Of a stretch of 16,401 nt of DNA, positions 1 to 7,541 are shown in pieces. This DNA is from Actinomycetes bacterium (GTDB lineage Bacteria > Actinomycetota > Acidimicrobiia > Acidimicrobiales > Palsa-688). How positions within the stretch are numbered: position 1 is the stretch's first letter; every line of letters starts with the position of its first letter. The notes beneath the pieces were generated by a model. It was not told the origin of the DNA. It did no database searches and saw only the letters and a program-made list of their open reading frames with translations. A program made the translations under genes and the position numbers. The stretch is taken from positions 1 through 16,401 of the forward strand of contig JAKAZH010000016.1 of the NCBI GenBank assembly GCA_021815935.1, in the 5' to 3' direction.

Positions 1-1
1 T

Positions 2-343
2 TTCGGACTGGAGAACCCGGCGTCGCTGCTCAGCCCGTCGAGCGGCCTCACCCGCCTTTTGACCCTCGGGGGCAATGCGAAGCTAGGAAGCCAGGAGCGA
101 ATCGGAGGCGAGCTTCTAGATACGGTGGCCTACCAGATCCCAGGCAACGACGTGCCCGTGCTTCCTGACGCCAACCCGTCGCTTCCCGTCAATATGACGG
201 CTGCGATAGACCCGTCGAACTTCCAGCTGAGATCGGTGACCCTGGTCGGGCCGCTCACAAGCGCAACGTCGAACTCCACCTACACCGTCACCCTCTCGAA
301 CTACGGAGAGCGCGTGACGATCGCGCTGCCTCCGACGTCCTGA
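2..343 (+). CDS. lprG: LppX/LprAFG-family lipoprotein, C-terminal part (LprG-like)
   Basis: Only the last 113 codons are in the window; the frame is open from base 2 to the TGA at 341-343, so the lipobox signal peptide is off the left edge. The tail has the look of the LppX_LprAFG fold: a stretch with D-P-S-N-F-Q-L, then L-V-G-P-L-T, then a closing beta segment with T-Y-T-V-T-L-S-N-Y-G and V-T-I-A-L-P-P. Family members are exported lipoproteins with a hydrophobic pocket that carry triacylated lipids and glycolipids across the cell wall of mycobacteria. The exporter gene begins 8 bases later, the same neighbour that lprG has in mycobacteria, which strengthens the LprG reading over LprA, LprF or LppX. 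The family call is fairly firm. The lprG assignment rests mainly on context. Confidence 0.72.
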   Translation, partial: FGLENPASLLSPSSGLTRLLTLGGNAKLGSQERIGGELLDTVAYQIPGNDVPVLPDANPSLPVNMTAAIDPSNFQLRSVTLVGPLTSATSNSTYTVTLSNYGERVTIALPPTS

Positions 344-351
344 CGACGGGT

Positions 352-2151
352 TTGGCCACGCAGCTTCCGGTTTCGCGGGCGGACAGGACACGCCTGCTTC
401 TGGCAGCGCTCGGCGTACTTCTCGCAGCGTCGGACACCTACGTCGTTGTAGTCGCCCTGCCCAACGTGATGAGCAGCGTCGGGATAGGCGTCGATCATCT
501 CCAGCGCGCTGCGCCGATCATCAGCGGATTCCTTCTCGGCTACACAGCGGTACTCCCGCTCATCGGGCGGATAACCGACGAAGCCGGGACCGCCACTTCG
601 CTTCGGGTTTGCCTCTTTGCGTTCGCGATCGGATCGTTGATCACCGCCACGTCTCACACCCTTGCGGTCGTCGTGCTCGGCCGCTCGCTTCAAGGGGTCG
701 GCGGCGGCGGGATGATCCCAGTAGCACTCGCGATGGTTGCGGCACGCTGGCCGCCTGACCAGCGCGGCGTCCCTCTGGGGATAATCGGCGCCGTACAGGA
801 GCTCGGAAGTCTCACGGGTCCCCTCTACGGCGCTGCGATCGTCGCCGTGTCGAGCTGGCGGACGATCTTCTGGGTGAACCTGCCGATCACCGCCATTCTG
901 GGCGCTGTGTTGTGGCTCACCGACCGGGGAACCTCGTCACGACGCGCGGGTCTCGTAGCGCGAGGCCCCGGCGAGGGCTGGCGCTCTCGCCGGGACCTCG
1001 TCGGGTCAGCTCTCGGACTCCTCGGCGCCGTCGGTCTGATCGGCGGTCTCGAGGCGCCGGCGAGCCTCGCCGACAGCGTCACCTTCGGAAGCGCGTACGC
1101 ACCGTTGGCTGGCGGACCTTGGGCTTCTTTTTCAACTCCGGTCGTGATCGCGTCGGCTGCGCTCCTCGCAGCTTCAGGGGCCTGGATGGCCGTTGCCCGG
1201 GGGCAGATTCGACGCTCGTCCGGCGCGGGAACCCCTCGGGGACTGTTGAGGCGAGCTGACCTGCCGGGGGCGCTTCTGCTGGCAGGCGTCTTGTCCTGCG
1301 TGGTCATCGCCTTCTCCACGGCAAACCCGTCGAAGCAGGTTCTGGCGTCGAGCACCCCGGTGGTGGCACCCGTCGGCGTTCTGCTTGCGGCGTTGTTCTG
1401 GTGGCGGCAACGTCACGCCGAGCACGCCCTCATCCAGCCGGGCAGCTTCGCCGCACGCCCGGCTTGGGGATCACTGCTCGTGAATCTGTGGTTGGGAGCC
1501 GCATTGATAGCAGCGCTGGTCGACATACCCCTTTTCGCACGCTCGACGGTCGACCCGAACTCCGAGATAGCGGCATCTTTCGTCCTCGTGCGCTTCCTCG
1601 TCGCGGTACCGATCGGCGCCGTCGTAGGAGGCGTCTTTTGCCGTAATCGCCGGCGTGCCCCCTACATCGCTGCCGTCGGAATGATGCTTTCCTCAGCAGC
1701 ATTCGTCGTCATGTCGACGTGGTCAGCTACCGCCCTTGGAGGGACGATCCGCCCGAGCGACTTGGAGCTGCTGGCTTGTGGTCTCGGTTTCGGCCTGGCC
1801 GTCTCCCCGCTCAACGTCGCTATCCTGGGAGCGGTCGAGGATCGATTTCACGCTCTCGCCGGTGCTCTCGGCGTCGTGTCCCGAACGGTAGGAATGCTCG
1901 CAGGTCTGTCCGCTCTCACCGCCGTGGCACTCCATCGCTTCTACCTGGCCGAAGCACGAATTCCGTCTGCTTTCGCGCTGTGCCCCTCCCACCCGACGAG
2001 CTGCCCGGCCTTCGACGCGGCTAGCACCAACGCTGTCGTAAGCGAGCTGCACACCATATTCGTGGGGGCCGCTTTGAGCGCCGGCGCCGCCGCGGCCCTC
2101 GCCTTGTGGACCCTCGGATCCGCCACTGCTGCGGGAACCCCTACGATGTGA
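352..2151 (+). CDS. MFS exporter, DHA2/EmrB-QacA type, P55 (Rv1410c)-like
   Basis: A 599-residue membrane protein made of alternating hydrophobic segments, consistent with the 14-helix DHA2 drug:H+ antiporter class (helices not computed). MFS motif A is visible as G-R-I-T-D-E-A-G at residues 72-79, motif B as R111 followed by S-L-Q-G-V-G, and a motif-C-like G-S-L-T-G-P-L-Y-G near residue 150. The segment before the last helix carries two cysteines (A-L-C-P-S-H-P-T-S-C) in what should be an external loop. The TTG at 352 is the only reasonable start after the preceding stop, and no strong ribosome site precedes it. In mycobacteria the lprG-P55 operon exports triacylglycerol and lipoglycan and affects drug tolerance. 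The same adjacency here suggests lipid export with the upstream lipoprotein rather than a simple multidrug pump, but substrate is inference. Confidence 0.82.
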   Translation: MATQLPVSRADRTRLLLAALGVLLAASDTYVVVVALPNVMSSVGIGVDHLQRAAPIISGFLLGYTAVLPLIGRITDEAGTATSLRVCLFAFAIGSLITATSHTLAVVVLGRSLQGVGGGGMIPVALAMVAARWPPDQRGVPLGIIGAVQELGSLTGPLYGAAIVAVSSWRTIFWVNLPITAILGAVLWLTDRGTSSRRAGLVARGPGEGWRSRRDLVGSALGLLGAVGLIGGLEAPASLADSVTFGSAYAPLAGGPWASFSTPVVIASAALLAASGAWMAVARGQIRRSSGAGTPRGLLRRADLPGALLLAGVLSCVVIAFSTANPSKQVLASSTPVVAPVGVLLAALFWWRQRHAEHALIQPGSFAARPAWGSLLVNLWLGAALIAALVDIPLFARSTVDPNSEIAASFVLVRFLVAVPIGAVVGGVFCRNRRRAPYIAAVGMMLSSAAFVVMSTWSATALGGTIRPSDLELLACGLGFGLAVSPLNVAILGAVEDRFHALAGALGVVSRTVGMLAGLSALTAVALHRFYLAEARIPSAFALCPSHPTSCPAFDAASTNAVVSELHTIFVGAALSAGAAAALALWTLGSATAAGTPTM

Positions 2152-2181
2152 GGGTAAGGACGCCAAGCTAGGGAGACCGCA

Positions 2182-2427
2182 GTGGACGTACGAATCGGAG
2201 TGGTTCAATCACCCAAGGAAATCGAGTTGGAGCTTCCCGAAAGCGTCGACCCGGAGCAGCTGGGCGCCCAGGTTGAGGAAGTTCTTTCATCGCAGTCAGG
2301 TGTCCTGTGGCTCACGGACCGGAAGGGCAGGCGGATCGGTGTCCCCGCCGGTCGTATCGCCTATGTGGAGATGAACACGGTGAGCGACGAGCGCCGAGTC
2401 GGCTTCGGTGCCGCGGTGCGTGGCTGA
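2182..2427 (+). CDS. DUF3107 family protein (Rv3208A/TB9.4-like)
   Basis: An 81-residue soluble protein starting M-D-V-R-I-G-V-V-Q-S-P-K-E-I, with the middle V-L-W-L-T-D-R-K-G-R-R-I-G-V-P and Y-V-E-M near the end. This pattern is that of DUF3107, a small actinobacterial family whose mycobacterial member is Rv3208A. Its biochemical function is not known to me. The GTG at 2182 is supported by A-G-G-G-A-G at 2170-2175 with 6 bases of spacing. Its 3' end overlaps the start of the next ATPase gene by 8 bases (or 20 if the earlier GTG at 2408 is used), so the two are probably translationally coupled. That may hint at joint action with the ATPase pair. Confidence 0.8.
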   Translation: MDVRIGVVQSPKEIELELPESVDPEQLGAQVEEVLSSQSGVLWLTDRKGRRIGVPAGRIAYVEMNTVSDERRVGFGAAVRG

Positions 2428-3367
2428 CCTACTCGACCGTCAGCTGGTTTTCGTCACCGGGAAGGGTGGCGTCGGTAAGACCACGATCGCAGCGGCCCTC
2501 GCATGGTTGGCCGCCGAGCGGGGCAAGAAGACCCTCGTTTGTGACGTAGATGCCCGGGGAGATCTCGCGAACCTCTACGAGGTCGGACCGTTCGGTTTCG
2601 CCGAACGGCAGGTCGCGCCGCGCCTCTGGGCGATGTCGATGGACACCGAAGCCTCCCTCAAGCAATACCTGTCACTTCAGCTGAAATTGCCGTTGATCAC
2701 ACGTATAGGCCCGCTCGCCCGGATGTTCGACTTCGTCGCGTCGGCAGCGCCTGGGGTCAGGGAGATAGTCACGGTCGGAAAGTTCTGTTGGGAAGTCAAA
2801 GAAGGCCACTACGACCTTGTTATCGTCGATGCGCCGTCGAGTGGCCATGTCATCGGCCAGCTCGCAGCACCACAGGCGATCAACGAGCTCGTGAAGGTCG
2901 GACTCGTACGCCAGCAGACGGGATGGATGCTGGACATCCTCGGGGACCATGACCGCACCGGGGTGGTGATCGTTGCGACTCCGGCCGAGATGCCGGTTAG
3001 CGAGACCGTCGAGCTCATGGCACGCCTCGACGACGAGACGAACGTCGCTTTGAGCGCCGTGGTCGTCAATCGGGTCCTGCCCGAGTTGTTCGGCCGCGGC
3101 GAAGAGGCGGTGTTCGCCCGGCTTGAAGACCCGGTGTCGCGTGCTGCCATCGAGTCGGAGCTCGGAGGATCGCTCGGGCCGATTGTAGATGCAGCCCGGC
3201 TGACCGTGACCATGCGACGATCCCGGACCGGGCACTTGGAGGACCTGCGAAGCGCGGTCCGCCCGGAGATAGCAATGCTTTACATGCCCTACCTGTTTTC
3301 GAGGGGGAGCGGCCTTCGCACCACCCGTCAGGTTGCCGAAGCGCTCGCGGCCGAAATGGGTTACTGA
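2420..3367 (+). CDS. ArsA/Get3-like ATPase, subunit with signature-lysine P-loop (Rv3679 type)
   Basis: A 315-residue P-loop ATPase of the ArsA/Get3 branch of the SIMIBI class. The deviant Walker A is G-K-G-G-V-G-K-T-T at residues 14-22, including the signature lysine K15 that reaches across the dimer. Switch I lies near C-D-V-D-A-R-G, switch II is D137-A-P-S-S-G-H143, and V-V-V-N-R-V-L-P is the adenine-binding segment. It has no arsenite-binding cysteine cluster that I can see and no arsenic genes nearby, so arsenite export is unlikely. Two GTG starts are possible, at 2408 and 2420; I chose 2420 because it gives a natural short lead before the first beta strand and a short overlap with DUF3107. 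The next gene is a paralogue overlapping by one base, so a heterodimer is likely, as reported for M. tuberculosis Rv3679-Rv3680. Confidence 0.85.
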   Translation: MADLLDRQLVFVTGKGGVGKTTIAAALAWLAAERGKKTLVCDVDARGDLANLYEVGPFGFAERQVAPRLWAMSMDTEASLKQYLSLQLKLPLITRIGPLARMFDFVASAAPGVREIVTVGKFCWEVKEGHYDLVIVDAPSSGHVIGQLAAPQAINELVKVGLVRQQTGWMLDILGDHDRTGVVIVATPAEMPVSETVELMARLDDETNVALSAVVVNRVLPELFGRGEEAVFARLEDPVSRAAIESELGGSLGPIVDAARLTVTMRRSRTGHLEDLRSAVRPEIAMLYMPYLFSRGSGLRTTRQVAEALAAEMGY

Positions 3368-4548
3368 TGTCGCCACGCGTGGCGAGCCCGGCGGCGACGT
3401 CTTTGAGCGGCCTGGTTGCCTCGAAGGAGATCGTCATCGCTTGCGGGTCGGGCGGTGTCGGAAAGACGACTACGGCCGCCGCTCTCGCCGCCATGGCCGC
3501 TCTCCACCAGAAGAGCAAAGTGCTGGTGTTGACAGTCGATCCGGCGAGACGTCTCGCTGACGCCCTCGGCATCGAGGGTTTGGGCAATGAGGCCAGGAAA
3601 GTGGACCCGCAAGCCTTTGACCGCCTCGGCACGAAGCCCCGCGGTGAAATGTGGGCCGCCATGCTCGACACCAAGCAGAGTTGGGATGACCTCGTTCGCC
3701 GCCATGCGCCCGACGCCGCGACGTCGAGGCGGATCCTTGCGAACCCGCTTTACGCGAACATCTCCGGAAGATTCGTCCAAAGCCACGACTACATTGCGAT
3801 GGAGCGACTCTACGAGCTCCACACGAGCGGAACCTACGACCTGATCGTCGTCGACACGCCTCCCAGCCGGAACGCGTTGGATTTCATCGCCGCGCCGTCT
3901 CGAATGGCGGAGTTCTTCTCGTCGAAGCTGCTGCGTCTTCTGATCGCTCCTTACAGAAGCCGGCTCGTCAACGTGGCGTCGCGTCCTTTCTATCAGGTAG
4001 CCGACCGGGTCCTCGGCTCGCAGTTCCTGGAGGACATAGCCGAGTTCTTCATCCTCTTCCAAACGATGTACCCGGGTTTCGTAGAGCGAGCCCGAGCTGT
4101 CGACAGACTGCTGCGGGACCGTAGAACGACGTTCGTAGTCGTGAGCACCCTCGAGCCGGCGCCTGCGGCGGAGGCAGAGTTTTTCATCGAAGTGCTGACC
4201 GACAAAGGCTTCGACCTCGGGGCTTTGGTGTTGAACAAGGTTCTTCCCGGCTACCTTCTCGACGACGAGGCCGCACGGGTCGCAGCGAAACTCGAGTCGA
4301 CCGGCATCGCCTCGACCGCCCTTGCGAACGCTGCGGCGACGTTAGGCACCGATCCCGGGCAGCTCGGGCGAGTGCTCGAGGAAATAGCAGCCAACTTTTC
4401 GAACTTCTCGATGGTCGCGAGCCGCGAAGCAGGCCTTCGCCAGGAGCTGGAGAGGCGACCCCACATCGTGGTCAGCGCCCCGGAGATGGACACCGATATC
4501 CACGACGTGGCGGGCTTGGTCAACCTCGGCAAGCACACCTGGAACTGA
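3367..4548 (+). CDS. ArsA/Get3-like ATPase, subunit lacking the signature lysine (Rv3680 type)
   Basis: A 393-residue paralogue of the preceding ATPase. Its P-loop is G-S-G-G-V-G-K-T-T at residues 27-35, so the signature lysine of the deviant Walker A is replaced by Ser28 while the catalytic-loop Lys33 is kept. Switch I is T-V-D-P-A-R-R-L-A-D-A-L, and switch II is D163-T-P-P-S-R. The region from about residue 175 to 230 (F-F-S-S-K-L-L-R-L-L, then F-I-L-F-Q-T-M-Y) is rich in hydrophobic and amphipathic helices and could form the client-binding part, as the helical subdomain does in Get3. The ATG at 3367 shares one base with the upstream TGA (T-G-A-T-G), a classic coupling signal. The role of such bacterial pairs is not settled. 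Handling of membrane or envelope clients is inference. Confidence 0.85.
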   Translation: MSPRVASPAATSLSGLVASKEIVIACGSGGVGKTTTAAALAAMAALHQKSKVLVLTVDPARRLADALGIEGLGNEARKVDPQAFDRLGTKPRGEMWAAMLDTKQSWDDLVRRHAPDAATSRRILANPLYANISGRFVQSHDYIAMERLYELHTSGTYDLIVVDTPPSRNALDFIAAPSRMAEFFSSKLLRLLIAPYRSRLVNVASRPFYQVADRVLGSQFLEDIAEFFILFQTMYPGFVERARAVDRLLRDRRTTFVVVSTLEPAPAAEAEFFIEVLTDKGFDLGALVLNKVLPGYLLDDEAARVAAKLESTGIASTALANAAATLGTDPGQLGRVLEEIAANFSNFSMVASREAGLRQELERRPHIVVSAPEMDTDIHDVAGLVNLGKHTWN

Positions 4549-4560
4549 ACGGCGGTCAAG

Positions 4561-6045
4561 ATGGCAACTCTCGCCGAGCTCATTCAAGATCACTGCGGCG
4601 CGCAGCCTGGCGTGGTCACCCACTTGCAGCGGCTTGTCGCCGGCTGGGGAATGCTGTCCGATCTGTGCTTCGCCGACCTTCTGCTGTTCGTCCCGGTGCG
4701 AGACAGCGCAGACTTCGTCGTTGTCGGCCAGGTGAGGCCGACAACCAGCCAGACATTGCATCCCGACGACCTAGTCGGACATGTCATCGGAAGCGACGAG
4801 CAGACGATCGTGTCACGGGCGTGGCGCCTGGGCGCTGTCGTAGAGGACGAGGTCCGTGTCACCGCCCGCAGCGAGCGGGCCCGCCTCGTGTGCATCCCTG
4901 TGCGCTGCCAGGGTTCACTTGTTGCGGTAATGACCCGAGAGTCGGCGCTTTCGGTGCGTCGGCGTCCGGGTGTTCTGGAGCGGGTATACGTCGAGGTTTT
5001 CGACCGTCTCGCACGGATGATCGCCCGAGGCGAATACCCGTTCCCAGTCGACGAGACTTTCATATCGGAAACTCCTCGAGTCGGCGACGGTGTGCTTGTC
5101 CTCGACGAGTCGGCGCGCGTCGACTACGCCTCTCCCAATGCGGTGAACGCCTTGCATCGCCTCGGGATCTACTCCGGCATCGACGGGATCCGACTCGACG
5201 AGGCCGGCATCTACCAGACTGCAGTGCCGCTGGCCTACCAGAGCCGACTTCCCGTCGTCGAGGAGGTCGGCGAAGGCGACACCGTAGTCATCGTGCGCTG
5301 CATACCGCTGCTCGACGACGTGGAAGTCACCGGCGCCCTGGTCTTGGTTCGTGACGTCAGCGATCTACGACGGCGCGACCGGCTCCTGCTTTCCAAGGAC
5401 GCCGCAATCCGCGAAGTACATCATCGGGTCAAGAACAACCTGCAGACGATCTCCTCCCTCCTGCGGATTCAGTACAGGCGGATGCCTCAAGGCGAAGCAC
5501 GCCACGCACTGGAGGAATCCGAAAGGCGGGTCCGATCGATTGCCTTGGTACATGAGATACTATCTCGTGATACGACAGATGCCGTGGACTTCAACGACAT
5601 CGTCCCCTCTCTGGCTCGGATGACCGAAGATATGGGAAGTCTTGACCGTCCTGTGAGAATCAGCTGCCAAGGCGAGGCGGGCAGCCTTGAAGCGGCCGTG
5701 GCTACCCCGCTCGCAGTCGTGCTCAATGAGCTCCTTCAAAATGCGGCGGAACACGCTCGACCGCTCGGAGGCGGTGAGGCCGTTCAGTCGTCCCTTGGCG
5801 CCATCGAGGTCCAGATCGACCTGGAGCGGGTCGGGTCCGCCTTGCGCATATCGGTGTACGACAACGGTATCGGGCTGCCAGAAGGCTTCACCCTCGAAGG
5901 ATCGTCGTCTCTAGGACTGTCAATTGTGAGCGGGCTCGTACGCAGCCAGCTCGGAGGCACCATAGAGATGTACAACCGGAACGGCACGGTCGTAGAAATC
6001 GAGATTCCCTTGGATCATCCGAGCGACGACTTTGCGACCATATGA
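4561..6045 (+). CDS. pdtaS: PdtaS-like sensor histidine kinase (HisKA_2 type)
   Basis: A 494-residue soluble kinase with no membrane segment. Residues 1-150 form a GAF-like sensor (H_kinase_N type), and about 170-275 look like a PAS domain (D-G-V-L-V-L-D-E-S-A-R-V-D-Y-A-S-P-N-A). The HisKA_2 dimerisation box has E-V-H-H-R-V-K-N-N-L at 285-294, with H288 the likely phosphoacceptor. The ATPase domain has N-E-L-L-Q-N at 389-394, D434-N-G-I-G438, and a glycine box S-L-G-L-S-I-V-S-G. In M. tuberculosis PdtaS phosphorylates PdtaR, an ANTAR RNA-binding antiterminator, and it responds to copper and nitric oxide. No PdtaR is in the window. It starts 12 bases after the ATPase pair, so it may be cotranscribed. 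The convergent whiB1 next door matches the mycobacterial arrangement and supports orthology. Confidence 0.88.
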   Translation: MATLAELIQDHCGAQPGVVTHLQRLVAGWGMLSDLCFADLLLFVPVRDSADFVVVGQVRPTTSQTLHPDDLVGHVIGSDEQTIVSRAWRLGAVVEDEVRVTARSERARLVCIPVRCQGSLVAVMTRESALSVRRRPGVLERVYVEVFDRLARMIARGEYPFPVDETFISETPRVGDGVLVLDESARVDYASPNAVNALHRLGIYSGIDGIRLDEAGIYQTAVPLAYQSRLPVVEEVGEGDTVVIVRCIPLLDDVEVTGALVLVRDVSDLRRRDRLLLSKDAAIREVHHRVKNNLQTISSLLRIQYRRMPQGEARHALEESERRVRSIALVHEILSRDTTDAVDFNDIVPSLARMTEDMGSLDRPVRISCQGEAGSLEAAVATPLAVVLNELLQNAAEHARPLGGGEAVQSSLGAIEVQIDLERVGSALRISVYDNGIGLPEGFTLEGSSSLGLSIVSGLVRSQLGGTIEMYNRNGTVVEIEIPLDHPSDDFATI

Positions 6046-6068
6046 CCTGTTCTACAAGTCGTGACGCT

Positions 6069-6359
6069 TCAGCAGGTTCGCCGCTGCTCGGAGAGCCAAG
6101 ACCTGCGAAGCCTCCGCCGTTCGTCCTCCGAGGTTCCGCCCCAGATCCCGGACTCCTGGTTGGTCGCCAACGCGAACTCAAGGCAGGACCTCATAGATTC
6201 GCAGCTGCAACAAACCTCTTTAGCCGACTCAATCTGCTCGATCGCCGCGCCGGTGCTGCCGACTGGGAAAAATAGATCCGGGTCTGTGTCCCGGCACGCC
6301 GCTCGGTCACGCCAGTCCTCGACGTCCCATTCAATGCTGCGGCTCCAGGCCAAGGCCAC
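6069..6359 (-). CDS. whiB1: WhiB1-like iron-sulfur transcription regulator
   Basis: A 96-residue Wbl protein. Four cluster ligands are visible: C22 in A-A-C-R-D, then C50, C53 and C59 in the C-x2-C-x5-C pattern. Next comes the G-I-W-G-G turn (71-75) and a basic helix D-E-R-R-R-L-R-R. The core L-F-F-P-V-G-S-T-G-A and S-G-I-W-G-G-T-S-E-D-E-R is closest, by eye, to M. tuberculosis WhiB1, an essential NO-responsive [4Fe-4S] protein that binds the main sigma factor. An extra C51 sits beside C50, and a cysteine ends the protein. The GTG at 6359 is supported by A-G-A-A-A-G-G-T-A-G at 6366-6375. The upstream gap of 104 bases contains a CRP-like operator, so whiB1 probably has its own promoter in addition to any read-through from the lipid-kinase gene. 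Confidence 0.93.
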   Translation of the reverse strand: MALAWSRSIEWDVEDWRDRAACRDTDPDLFFPVGSTGAAIEQIESAKEVCCSCESMRSCLEFALATNQESGIWGGTSEDERRRLRRSWLSEQRRTC

Positions 6360-6383
6360 GCGAAACTACCTTTCTGAAAAGCT

Positions 6384-6405
6384 TGTGAAAAGAATCACGT
6401 ATATG
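6384..6405 (-). promoter_or_regulatory. CRP-type operator and possible whiB1 promoter
   Basis: The + strand reads T-G-T-G-A, six bases, T-C-A-C-G at 6384-6399, which matches 9 of 10 arm positions of the CRP consensus TGTGA-N6-TCACA. On the whiB1 strand the -10-like hexamers TATACG (6403-6398) and CATATA (6405-6400) touch the upstream arm. A start near 6391 would leave a leader of about 30 bases containing the ribosome site. No good -35 is visible. A site centred near +1 would be expected to repress. CRP control of whiB1 is established in M. tuberculosis. Here the binding factor is inferred. Confidence 0.5.
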
Positions 6406-6463
6406 CGCCTTCGAAAGCGGCGCACACAGCGCTTCGACACTCTAAGCGGGGCAACAGGCGAAT

Positions 6464-7486
6464 TCAAGGCTCCGGCGTCCCCTTTTTGACATGGAGATAG
6501 CGGGCGCCCTGCGAGTCCGGAACTACGAGACCGAGAACGTCAGGCTCCCAGGCAAGGTCGAGACGTTGAACTTCCGCCATCGGCTCACCGTCAAGCTGGT
6601 AAGGGAAGGTTCCTGACGCTTCGGCTCGGACGGTCACCGAGACGACGTTTTTCGATACGGATCCCGTACCGGGGTTGCGGAAAAGTATGCCGCCTGACCT
6701 GGCGGGCGGCGAAAGGTCGTCGCTTCGACGAAGTGTGCGCGAGGCCACCATCGCGAGCACGGGGGCCGATATGGATCGAAGGGTTACAACGCCCAGAGGA
6801 GTTCGAAGTCCGGTCTCTGGGATCAGGTCGAAGGCCCGATCCCCGAGGTATGTGTAGGGGCTCGTGTTGAGGACGATAGCGAAGAACCCCCCGTCCACGT
6901 GGGTCTCCGTCCCGGAGGTGTCTCGGACCGAGATCGAGAAATGCGGGTGATGCCTGTCGTAGCCGGTTGTCCACGTTCGAAGCGCGCTGTAAGCGAAGAA
7001 CGTATGCCCCAGGTAGCGTTTCAAGTTGGAGCGACGTTCGACCGCCTCGACCACCGCAGCGTCAAAACCGATACCGCAGTGGAAGAGGAACCGTCTCCCG
7101 GCGGCGTTGCCGAGCCCTACCCGCTCGACTCCACCGCCCGGCTTCGACAAGGCCGCCAGAAGCTCTCCGGTCGCTTCGATCGGGTCGTTGGTCATCCCGA
7201 TGGTCCGAGCGAAGACGTTCGTCGACCCCCCAGGAAGCACCCCGAGTGCGGTCGTCGTCCCGGCAAGACCGTTGGCCGTCTCGTTTACCGTCCCGTCCCC
7301 ACCGAGGACGACGACCACGTCGATCCCTTTGGACACAGCTCCCTGGGCGAGTCGAGCGGCGTGACCCCGTCGCGTCGTCTCCGCGACTGCGACATCGTGG
7401 TCGGCAGCCAAAGATTTGTGGATCACCACCCGGGCACGCGCCGTAACCGATGACGCCGATTCGTTGACGATCAGAAGCAGCTTCAC
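6464..7486 (-). CDS. Diacylglycerol kinase/sphingosine kinase-family lipid kinase
   Basis: A 340-residue cytosolic protein of the DAGK catalytic family, which transfers phosphate from ATP to diacylglycerol or related lipids. The nucleotide-binding G-G-D-G-T is at residues 62-66 followed by V-N-E, then L-P-G-G-S-T-N near 84-90. The C-terminal beta domain has Q-L-D-G-E-P-M near 303, the usual late acidic motif. Length fits bacterial DgkB/YegS-like enzymes. The GTG at 7486 is the clear start because the first strand K-L-L-L-I-V-N-E follows at once, though no good ribosome site precedes it. It lies 55 bases after the sigma gene and upstream of whiB1 on the same strand, as Rv3218 does in M. tuberculosis. 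Phosphatidic acid recycling or phosphatidylinositol-type lipid synthesis is possible. The exact lipid cannot be read from sequence. Confidence 0.86.
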   Translation of the reverse strand: MKLLLIVNESASSVTARARVVIHKSLAADHDVAVAETTRRGHAARLAQGAVSKGIDVVVVLGGDGTVNETANGLAGTTTALGVLPGGSTNVFARTIGMTNDPIEATGELLAALSKPGGGVERVGLGNAAGRRFLFHCGIGFDAAVVEAVERRSNLKRYLGHTFFAYSALRTWTTGYDRHHPHFSISVRDTSGTETHVDGGFFAIVLNTSPYTYLGDRAFDLIPETGLRTPLGVVTLRSISAPVLAMVASRTLRRSDDLSPPARSGGILFRNPGTGSVSKNVVSVTVRAEASGTFPYQLDGEPMAEVQRLDLAWEPDVLGLVVPDSQGARYLHVKKGTPEP

Positions 7487-7541
7487 GTGATCGGCGGAGC
7501 CGAGGACGCGACCACGTCGGCTATTTCAGCTGATGGAGCCG

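Noticed and set aside
2672..3376. Long open frame on the - strand (234 codons)
   Set aside because: It lies wholly antisense to the first ATPase gene, whose P-loop and switch motifs are clear. Long antisense frames are expected in GC-rich coding DNA and its translation shows no domain.
3361..4062. Long open frame on the - strand (233 codons) antisense to the second ATPase
   Set aside because: The translation is rich in R, E and D with no fold or motif, and the + strand gene is certain.
2420..4548. Arsenite efflux operon
   Set aside because: No arsB, arsC, arsR or arsD nearby and no visible metalloid-binding cysteine cluster in either ATPase.
6061..6489. Open frame of 142 codons on the + strand across whiB1
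   Set aside because: It is antisense to whiB1 and its promoter region. Composition is unlike a protein and the WhiB cysteine pattern on the other strand is decisive.
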